Source: Ignavibacteria bacterium | Lineage (GTDB): Bacteria; Bacteroidota; Ignavibacteria; Tepidaquicellales; OLB5 | Length of the DNA: 49,768 bases | Assembly (NCBI GenBank): GCA_030835085.1 | Contig: JAUQWQ010000057.1 | Span: forward strand, 1 to 49,768 | Direction of reading: 5' to 3' | Shown: positions 43,088-49,768 of the stretch, piece by piece | Layout: each line of letters starts with the position of its first letter | Position numbering within the stretch: position 1 is the stretch's first letter | Translations under genes and position numbers: made by a program | Notes under the pieces: generated by a model | Told to the model about the DNA's origin: nothing | Database searches by the model: none | Seen by the model: only the letters and a program-made list of their open reading frames with translations

Positions 43088-44587
43088 TTACCTCTTTTTT
43101 GAATTTTTCAGTTTTTCCGCTTTTTGTGTAAGCCATTTAAAGAATTGGGTGTCGCTTTTTTGGGATAGCTCCCTGAATAAAAATACCACGGATTCATCAT
43201 CTTCTTTAAGCTTGGCTTTCAGGACTCTTTCAAAATAAAACAAGAAGTCTTTTATTTTCTCTCGCCTTCCGGGTATTATCTGCTCGTGGTTTGTTATAAA
43301 ATGCTTGAAGCTATCCAGCTGGTTATAAACCTGCTCATACATACCCAGCTCAAAATAGATCTTTAAGTGAAGGATCTTTATATCAATTTTCAGGGCAAAG
43401 TAATCCTGTTTAATTTTAAGTATATACTCCAGTGCCTTATCAAAATTACCGCTTTCAAAAAAAATATATGCGTAACAATAGTAAAACATGCTGTCCCTGT
43501 TTATCGGATGAAGCTCCCTTCGGAATTTAATGATAAACTCTTCCGCCCATTTCAGCTCGCTGATCCTGATCGCAGTCTGGAAAATATTCCTGAAGAGATC
43601 CTGAGAGATATATTTATTTGCGCTGTTGGTATAATATTTCTTTTCAAGCATGATAGCGTAAGCGTTAAAAAGCTCTTTGTAATATTCAGTTCTTCCTTCA
43701 TTGCACATATTCACACAGTAATCTATCAGCCTACCGAAAAGAAAGTGCAATTCATCAGCATTAATTTTATCTGAGTTCTCAATTATATCCTGTTTAAGCA
43801 GGTGAAAATATTTTTCACCTTTACCGCTTGAAAATAACAGGTAAAGATTAAAATATATCTGGAATATATGGCTGAGCTCCCTGTTATTTTTTTTCAGTGT
43901 AACAATGATCTTTTTAAGGTCAATTGGTTTCAGCAGTTCGGGAATGATATTCCTTGTCTTTGTTTTTTCCTGTCTTTTGGTGATCTTCAGTATATTATCA
44001 TTCTGTTTGATTGATTCAAGTATAAACAGCGCCAGCTGGTTCTTTGCAGAAGAGTTGAGCGATATAATTGAATCATTTAAGCTTTGCTCATTGTAGAGTT
44101 TTTTATTTATCACAAAATTATTGAACTTTTCTGTTTCAATTTTTATCTTTTTGTAAAAATAATCCGGGTCAGCAACATCATATCCGGGTATCCTGCTTTC
44201 AGCTTCTGTTATATTCTTTTCTACCTGTTCATACAGCTTGCGCGAATAGAGCTGTTTCCTCAGCTGGGTGATCCTGTCGTACTCATCAGTTTCAAAACTG
44301 CTGTAAGCAAGGAATTTTTCCAGGAGGTATTTCAGCTTTGATAACAGGTCCCGCATTGTGGAATCATTGTAAGGTTTGCCTGTTTTCATTCTTTTGAACA
44401 CTTCAATTCTGTTGAACTTTGAGCCGCTTATCCCGGGATTGAAACTGATGATCGAATTGAAAAGGAGCAGGGCTTTGGGATACGGATTTAGAAAGGAACT
44501 TCTCAGGAATTTTCTGAATTCACGTATATCCTTTTTGTCTAAGCTGCTGATAATTGCTGCCAGATTTTCATTTATTTTGTAGTCCAT
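43088..44587 (-). CDS. Large helical protein of unknown function
   Basis: A 499-residue soluble protein, lysine- and phenylalanine-rich, with no signal peptide. It reads as a continuous series of helices in TPR-like order, for example YYCYAYIFFESGNFDKALEYI near residue 390 and a similar unit following. The opening, LDKKDIREFRKFLRSSFLNPYPKALLLF, resembles the start of a large uncharacterised Bacteroidota protein group (RKFLRSPFFN-type). No catalytic motif is visible. It may be a cytosolic scaffold or regulator. It is monocistronic and converges with the DUF481 gene. Confidence 0.72.
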   Translation of the reverse strand: MDYKINENLAAIISSLDKKDIREFRKFLRSSFLNPYPKALLLFNSIISFNPGISGSKFNRIEVFKRMKTGKPYNDSTMRDLLSKLKYLLEKFLAYSSFETDEYDRITQLRKQLYSRKLYEQVEKNITEAESRIPGYDVADPDYFYKKIKIETEKFNNFVINKKLYNEQSLNDSIISLNSSAKNQLALFILESIKQNDNILKITKRQEKTKTRNIIPELLKPIDLKKIIVTLKKNNRELSHIFQIYFNLYLLFSSGKGEKYFHLLKQDIIENSDKINADELHFLFGRLIDYCVNMCNEGRTEYYKELFNAYAIMLEKKYYTNSANKYISQDLFRNIFQTAIRISELKWAEEFIIKFRRELHPINRDSMFYYCYAYIFFESGNFDKALEYILKIKQDYFALKIDIKILHLKIYFELGMYEQVYNQLDSFKHFITNHEQIIPGRREKIKDFLFYFERVLKAKLKEDDESVVFLFRELSQKSDTQFFKWLTQKAEKLKNSKKR

Positions 44588-44781
44588 ATTTCAGCTGAAA
44601 AATTAACGGCAAAATATTATACATATTCTTTAAATATATGCAATATTAAGCATATTTGCTATAATTAAAAACTGTAATTCGGCGTCAAATTAAGAATATT
44701 TTCTTTGTCAATTCCTTATAATATTTATAAGTTAAATGTAAATAACACCTATTAATAAACCATAACTAAACCAAACCACAA

Positions 44782-44988
44782 ATGAAAAAATATACAAAAA
44801 AAATTCTGGGTTTCTTTCTGCCGATTCTGTTTATTATTATCTCGATCCAATTGTTTACCGTGACTGCGAACGCAGATCCGGAATACAGAATTACACGAGT
44901 ATGCAGTAACGGGATTTGTATTGTGACCGTTTATACAATGGATGGTGCAATTGTCAACGTATATGAAGAGCTTGATAACAATCCCTGA
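44782..44988 (+). CDS. Small secreted protein, unknown
   Basis: A 68-residue protein with a signal peptide (about 1-31, ending TANA) and a mature part of about 37 residues beginning DPEYRITRVCSNGICIVTVY. The two cysteines, five residues apart, could form a disulfide. I do not recognise a family. It is 72 nt upstream of the large Asp-box T9SS gene in the same direction and could be in the same transcript. Confidence 0.58.
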   Translation: MKKYTKKILGFFLPILFIIISIQLFTVTANADPEYRITRVCSNGICIVTVYTMDGAIVNVYEELDNNP

Positions 44989-45060
44989 TTAACATTAAAT
45001 AATGAAGTCCGGGTTTTGCAGTATCTACTTTCCATAAACTAAACATACGGAGGATAAGTG

Positions 45061-47799
45061 ATGAGTAAAATAAAATTATTACTTATTGCAGGCGTTATCA
45101 TTATGTGTAATTGCATTTTACTGCATGCGCAGAATGAAGACGTCAGGTGGTCTTTCGACCCCTCAACACAGGTAAGGGTAACAGGAGATTTCGTTCCGTT
45201 ACCTCAATCATTGTATTTTGTCAATCCCAATACTTCGGATAGGCACATCAGTACACCGCTGGGTAATTATGTTATCGGTCCCAGCTTCAGACCGTTCCCG
45301 CATACGGCAACGCAAAGCGAAGTTGATGTTACTACTCAAAAGGGAAGCAGTAACATAATATTCGCAGCATGGAATTCCTTTGGCCCGTCATTTTTCGGGA
45401 CCGGCTATACAGCCTCAATTGATGGCGGAGTTACATGGGCGGGAAGCCACCAGACATTTACACCCAACAGCGGCGACCCTGCAAACTGGATCTGGCCTGT
45501 GGGCAGCACTTGGGCCGGCAGGTTCGGACACTCAGTCATACAGGGTGCGGCTTTTTCAAACACCAACGGTTCCACATGGACCGGGCAGGTGAACTTTCCC
45601 GGAGCCAGCGGATTTGATAAAAATCTTTCCGCAGTAGATGACGTTACCGGAAGCACATATTTCGGCAGGGCATATACTGTCTGGACAAATTTCGGAGGTA
45701 CCTTTTTTAACCGGATAGTTATTTCATTTACTACCGATGGCGGAACAACATGGAGCACTGCTGCTCCTGTCAGTCCCCCGCAATCACCCGGTCACCATCA
45801 CCAGGGATGCGACGTCAGGGTCGGACCCGGCGGAGTAGTGCATGTAGTTTGGGCTAACTGCACAACAAACGGGCAGAATTCCACAGAAGACAGCCTTGGA
45901 TATGCAAGGTCAACTGATGGCGGTGTTACATGGGTTTTTGCAAGCAACCATGTTGCAGATATGAACGGAATAAGGACAAGCAATTTAGTGAACGGTATCA
46001 GGTGCAATGGTTTCCCCAGGCTAGATATAGATAAAACAGGCGGACCCCGTAACGGGTGGCTTTATGTTGTTGCCGCTGAAAAGAATTTCGCACCCGCTCT
46101 TGATAACTCTGATGTGGTGCTCATGCGCTCAACAAATAACGGCGCAACGTGGACAAGGACAAGAGTTAACCAGGATCCATCAGGTAAACTGAACTACATG
46201 CCCGCAGTAAGAGTTGATGATTGCGGCGGCGTGAATGTTGTTTACTATGATCAGCGTAATGTTACTAGTACACAGGCAGAAGTTTATCTTTCACGCTCAA
46301 TGAACGGCGGTACAACATGGACAGATATTAAAGCAAGCGATCACAGTTTTACACCGGGACCCATACCCGGACTTGCAGGCGGTTACCAGGGTGATTATAT
46401 AGGCGTAACATCATTAGGCACAAAAGTATGGCCTTTCTGGGCGGATAATTTTTCTGGTATCTACCAGGTATGGACAGCAAAGATCGATGTTGGACCCGAC
46501 CTCTGGTCAAAAGATACATGGCTGGATGACGGCACGGAACCGAATCCGGATAACGGTGCAATGTGGGTAAGCCAGGATATTTGGGTAAGGACACAGCAGG
46601 ATGGATTCGCGAATCCGCACCAGCACCAGAACCCTGAATACAGGGATTCGATCCTTTATCCGTATAACCCGAATTACATTTATGTAATGGTTCGTAACCG
46701 CGGCGGCTGTTATGCAAGCGGACAGTTGAAGACCTATTGGGCAAAAGCTTCAACTGGTTTAAGCTGGCCAACGCAGTGGATAAATTATTTCATCGGACCT
46801 ACTTTGCATGGAAACATAATCCATACCAGTATGCCCATAATTTCAAATCTTGCGCCCGGTGATTCAATAATATTTGAAATACCGTGGTTCCCCCCGAACC
46901 CGTCCGATTTTTCAGGATTCGGTTCAGATAGCTCGCACTTCTGCCTGCTGGCAAGAATAGAAACCTCGCCGGTATCGCCATACGGAATGACGTTCCCTGA
47001 AGGACCCGGAATATACACAAATGTTAAGAACAACAATAACATAGTGTGGAAGAACATTACCGTGGTTGATGACTTTACCGGTCCAACCGGGCCAATGGCA
47101 GCCGGCTGGGTTACTGTAAGGAATGTTGAACGTGACGTATCGTTGATAAAACTCCGTTTCCTCACCCCAAGAGAGCAGGTTCATAACCCGTTCCAGAGAT
47201 ATGGAAAGATATATGTAGATCTTGGTGAAAAACTTTATGCACACTGGAGAGATGGCGGAATGAAAGGTGAAGGTATTGAGCTGGCCGAAGGAACGAAGAT
47301 TGGTATCGTCAAACTTGATGCATATATTTCAGATATGAAAATGGACGCCGAGGAAATGGCTACTGTTAAATTTGAGTTTGACCTGTTTGAGCAGCCGCCA
47401 CGTGGTGCTGACAGGTTTACACTTCAGGTTGAGCAGTACACGCAAACAGGTACAGATAGAGAATTGTTAACCGGCGGTGAGAATTTTGAGCTTAACACCG
47501 CACCAAGGAGAAAAGGAAAGGAAGAACAGACAGCTGTTAAGTTCTTCTCAACCAGTGCTTATCCTAATCCGTTTAACCCGGTTACCAATATTAGCTACTC
47601 ATTGCCAAATGATGCATATGTAAAGATAAAAATATATGATATACTTGGCAAAGAAGTTACCAGCCTGGTAGATGAATTTAAGAAGAAGGGATATCATTCC
47701 GTCAAGTTTGATGCAGGAAATCTTGCAAGCGGGATATACTTCTATACAATACATGCAGGTGAGTTCAGGCAGACAAAGAAATTGCTGTTGGTTCGCTAA
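45061..47799 (+). CDS. Large Asp-box (sialidase-like) exoprotein with T9SS sorting domain
   Basis: A 912-residue secreted protein. The ATG at 45061 follows GGAGG by 7 nt and begins a signal peptide of about 26 residues. The first half, about 90-480, is a beta-propeller with at least five Asp-box motifs (SIDGGVTWAG, TTDGGTTWST, STDGGVTWVF, STNNGATWTR, SMNGGTTWTD), as in sialidases and related exo-enzymes, but no sialidase catalytic set was recognised. A second beta-rich domain (about 485-700) and a further module lead to the T9SS sorting domain (AYPNPFNPVTNISYS, IYDILGKEV, SGIYFYTI). Possibly adhesive or glycan-binding. Confidence 0.85.
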   Translation: MSKIKLLLIAGVIIMCNCILLHAQNEDVRWSFDPSTQVRVTGDFVPLPQSLYFVNPNTSDRHISTPLGNYVIGPSFRPFPHTATQSEVDVTTQKGSSNIIFAAWNSFGPSFFGTGYTASIDGGVTWAGSHQTFTPNSGDPANWIWPVGSTWAGRFGHSVIQGAAFSNTNGSTWTGQVNFPGASGFDKNLSAVDDVTGSTYFGRAYTVWTNFGGTFFNRIVISFTTDGGTTWSTAAPVSPPQSPGHHHQGCDVRVGPGGVVHVVWANCTTNGQNSTEDSLGYARSTDGGVTWVFASNHVADMNGIRTSNLVNGIRCNGFPRLDIDKTGGPRNGWLYVVAAEKNFAPALDNSDVVLMRSTNNGATWTRTRVNQDPSGKLNYMPAVRVDDCGGVNVVYYDQRNVTSTQAEVYLSRSMNGGTTWTDIKASDHSFTPGPIPGLAGGYQGDYIGVTSLGTKVWPFWADNFSGIYQVWTAKIDVGPDLWSKDTWLDDGTEPNPDNGAMWVSQDIWVRTQQDGFANPHQHQNPEYRDSILYPYNPNYIYVMVRNRGGCYASGQLKTYWAKASTGLSWPTQWINYFIGPTLHGNIIHTSMPIISNLAPGDSIIFEIPWFPPNPSDFSGFGSDSSHFCLLARIETSPVSPYGMTFPEGPGIYTNVKNNNNIVWKNITVVDDFTGPTGPMAAGWVTVRNVERDVSLIKLRFLTPREQVHNPFQRYGKIYVDLGEKLYAHWRDGGMKGEGIELAEGTKIGIVKLDAYISDMKMDAEEMATVKFEFDLFEQPPRGADRFTLQVEQYTQTGTDRELLTGGENFELNTAPRRKGKEEQTAVKFFSTSAYPNPFNPVTNISYSLPNDAYVKIKIYDILGKEVTSLVDEFKKKGYHSVKFDAGNLASGIYFYTIHAGEFRQTKKLLLVR

Positions 47800-47833
47800 A
47801 CCGTTTCATCCGTTGACACATTCTCATAGCTAG

Positions 47834-47860
47834 AGCTCCCGTAACAGGGAGCTTTTTTTA
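47834..47860 (+). terminator. Rho-independent terminator
   Basis: AGCTCCC, GTAACA, GGGAGCT followed by seven T, about 35 nt after the large T9SS gene. Confidence 0.9.
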
Positions 47861-47982
47861 TGCAGTATTATTGTTGTATATTGTGTAATTAATCATAATA
47901 TTTGCTGTGATTTTTTGAGCAGGATATTAATTATCCTGTAAAATGTTTAATTATCCTGAAGATTTTTTACTGAAATTCTATA

Positions 47983-49768
47983 ATGCGTAAATTAGCTGCA
48001 ATAATGTTTTCTGATATGTCCGGGTATACTGCGCTTATGCAGCAGAATGAACAGCAGGCAAAAGAAAAACGGCGTAGACTTAAGGAAGTACTTGAAAGAA
48101 CAGCCGCTGTATACAACGGCGAAGTATTGCAGTACTACGGCGATGGGGCATTAAGCATATTTAACAGCGCAATTGACGGGGTTAAATGTGCAGTAGAAAT
48201 TCAGCAAACACTGCGTATGGAACCGAAAGTTGACCTTAGGATTGGATTGCACTCGGGTGATATTTCAATGGAAGATGAAACCATTTACGGCGATGGTGTA
48301 AACATCGCCTCAAGGATAGAATCGCTTGCCGTTGCGGGTTCTATCCTTATTTCAGAAAAAGTGTACGATGAAATAAAAAACCAGCAAAACCTTTCTGCCC
48401 GTGAAATGGGCTATTTTGAATTTAAGAATGTTATTGAACCATTGCGTGTTTACGCTGTTGAAAGTAACGGTCTTGTAGTTCCTGCAAGGGATGAACTTAA
48501 GGGAAAGACAAAGCAGCCGGCTAACCGCCTTGCTGTACTGCCCTTTGTTAATATGAGCGCTGACCCTGAAAATGAATACTTCAGTGACGGAATTTCAGAG
48601 GAGCTGCTGAATGTTTTTTCAAAAGTTGAAGGACTGCAGGTAACTTCAAGAACCTCTGCCTTTGCGTTCAAAGGGAAGAACACCGATATACGTGAAATTG
48701 GTATCCAGCTTAATGTTGATAGAATTCTTGAAGGAAGCGTACGTAAATCAGGTAACCGCGTGCGCATCACCGCGCAGCTTATAAATGCTGCCGATGGTTA
48801 TCATATCTGGAGCGAAAATTTTGACCGTGACTTAAACGATATATTTAAAGTACAGGATGAAATAAGCGGTATTATAGTCAATAAGTGCCGCGAAAACCTG
48901 ACCGCCAAAGAACACGATGAAAAGCTTGTTAAAGTACCTGTGCAGAATCTTGAAGCGTATACACTGTTTTTAAAAGGACTGCATTTTTACAACAAAGTAA
49001 CTCCAAAGAATTTTAAAAGGTCAATCGAATATTTCGAAAAAGCTATTGCGCTGGAACCCGGTTACGCCCATGCATACGCAATGTTAGCTGAGGCTTATGC
49101 TTTTCTTGGCTCAACAGGGCAAATGCAGCCAAGTGATGCATTTGAATTGGTTCATAAATACAGCGATAAAGCAATACAGCTTGATAGTACTCTTTCTGCG
49201 GGTTATGCAGCGAAAGGTTCAGCATATTTACTATATGACTGGAAATGGAACGAGGCATTTGATTCATTGCAGAAAGCTATTAAGCTTAACCCGGCTGTGA
49301 CTGATGCGCATCAATTGCTTTCATTTTATTACCTCATTACCGGAAAAAACAGCGAAGCTGTTGCTGTTATGGAAAAGGCGCTTGAAGCTGATCCGCTCTC
49401 GCCGATCGTCAATAAATCACTTGTAGATGCCTACCTCATATCCGGCAGGGCAGATGATGCCTTAAAGCAGGCTGAATTGCTGCTTGAAATGTATCCGCAA
49501 ATGCGCGCAGCGCTGGAGCTGAAAGGGTGGTGTGTTGGTGCAAAAGGTGACTGGAAGAGGGCTGCTGAAATATTTGAGGAAGTACGCCTTGCAATAAATC
49601 ACCCGCTTAAAGGATTCACACCTCTTGGCTGTGCTTATGCAAATTCAGGTGAAACTGATAAAGCTTTGGGCTGTATCGCAAAAATTGAGGAGTGGCAGTC
49701 TTCTGAGCCGGGTATTGTGGTTGATGCTGATCTTGCTATGATATGGCTTTCATTGGGTGAGCTTGACA
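47983..49768 (+). CDS. Class III nucleotide cyclase with TolB-like and TPR regions, partial at window edge
   Basis: The frame is open from the ATG at 47983 to the end of the window (595 codons), so the carboxyl end is missing. Residues about 1-165 are a class III adenylate/guanylate cyclase catalytic domain: metal-binding Asp11 (FSDMSGYT) and Asp54 (YYGDGALSIF), and transition-state Asn107 and Arg111 (VNIASRIE). The lysine that normally selects adenine, four residues before Asp54, is Gln50. A TolB/FlgO-like region follows (RLAVLPFVNMSADPENEYFSDGIS, then RILEGSVRKSGNRVRI). TPR repeats run from about residue 320 on. Whether it makes cAMP, cGMP or neither is uncertain. Confidence 0.86.
   Translation, partial: MRKLAAIMFSDMSGYTALMQQNEQQAKEKRRRLKEVLERTAAVYNGEVLQYYGDGALSIFNSAIDGVKCAVEIQQTLRMEPKVDLRIGLHSGDISMEDETIYGDGVNIASRIESLAVAGSILISEKVYDEIKNQQNLSAREMGYFEFKNVIEPLRVYAVESNGLVVPARDELKGKTKQPANRLAVLPFVNMSADPENEYFSDGISEELLNVFSKVEGLQVTSRTSAFAFKGKNTDIREIGIQLNVDRILEGSVRKSGNRVRITAQLINAADGYHIWSENFDRDLNDIFKVQDEISGIIVNKCRENLTAKEHDEKLVKVPVQNLEAYTLFLKGLHFYNKVTPKNFKRSIEYFEKAIALEPGYAHAYAMLAEAYAFLGSTGQMQPSDAFELVHKYSDKAIQLDSTLSAGYAAKGSAYLLYDWKWNEAFDSLQKAIKLNPAVTDAHQLLSFYYLITGKNSEAVAVMEKALEADPLSPIVNKSLVDAYLISGRADDALKQAELLLEMYPQMRAALELKGWCVGAKGDWKRAAEIFEEVRLAINHPLKGFTPLGCAYANSGETDKALGCIAKIEEWQSSEPGIVVDADLAMIWLSLGELD

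Overview
The window looks like a piece of chromosome from a free-living, AT-rich member of the Bacteroidota/Chlorobiota (FCB) group, most likely an Ignavibacteria-type organism. The main reason is that four large secreted proteins end in a type IX secretion (T9SS) C-terminal sorting domain of the YPNPFNP type, which is characteristic of Ignavibacteria and relatives. Supporting signs are TAnnTTTG promoter-like boxes and many short intergenic palindromes. No tRNA, rRNA, CRISPR array, transposase or phage gene was seen. It is an ordinary chromosomal region with a few accessory patches.

Layout. 1-3.5 kb: the end of an RND efflux adaptor and the complete inner-membrane pump. 3.6-6.2 kb (minus): cytochrome bd oxidase, cydA then cydB. 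6.3-7.8 kb: guaB. 8.3-13 kb (minus): a tiny COX24-domain ribosomal-type protein too short to be listed as an ORF, an HU protein, SppA, a TPR lipoprotein and a BatA-like vWA membrane protein. 13.2-16 kb: a small T9SS cargo protein and acetyl-CoA synthetase. 16-24.3 kb: an accessory patch with four paralogous secreted glycine-rich two-helix proteins, a bacterial PH-domain protein, a TPR/coiled-coil membrane protein, a serine hydrolase-TPR fusion, DUF1801 and DUF3592 proteins, and YjbQ. 24.4-30.6 kb: a T9SS protein, DUF1622, a fatty-acid hydroxylase, a Nudix enzyme, an SH3-like exported protein, a PAP2 phosphatase and DUF2071. 30.7-36.7 kb: an ergothioneine locus (egtD, a DUF4160-DUF2442 pair, egtB, and a divergent ABC transporter whose permease and binding protein are fused). 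36.8-39.9 kb (minus): an orphan nuoA-nuoB pair, a DUF695-RraB fusion and a YCF48-type T9SS protein. 40.3-44.6 kb: a long-chain acyl-CoA ligase, a DUF481 protein and a helical unknown. 44.8 kb to the end: a small secreted protein, a large Asp-box T9SS protein, and a class III cyclase-TolB-like-TPR protein cut by the window edge.

How the parts fit. The core genes point to respiration with bd oxidase and NADH dehydrogenase, acetate and fatty-acid activation, purine synthesis, and envelope maintenance. The most biologically suggestive unit is the ergothioneine locus. EgtD and EgtB make the thiol-histidine precursor, and the neighbouring QAT-type ABC transporter is a good candidate for an EgtUV-like ergothioneine importer, here with the binding domain in front of the permease rather than behind it.

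Two genome-level patterns recur. First, short low-complexity repeats and palindromes sit directly on stop codons, sometimes supplying the last residues of the protein. Second, guaB, cydA and nuoA carry a promoter-like TAnnTTTG box only 2-6 nt before the start codon, which suggests leaderless transcripts, whereas the exported-protein genes carry clear GGAGG-type ribosome binding sites. All calls come from reading the sequence by eye; no similarity search was run.
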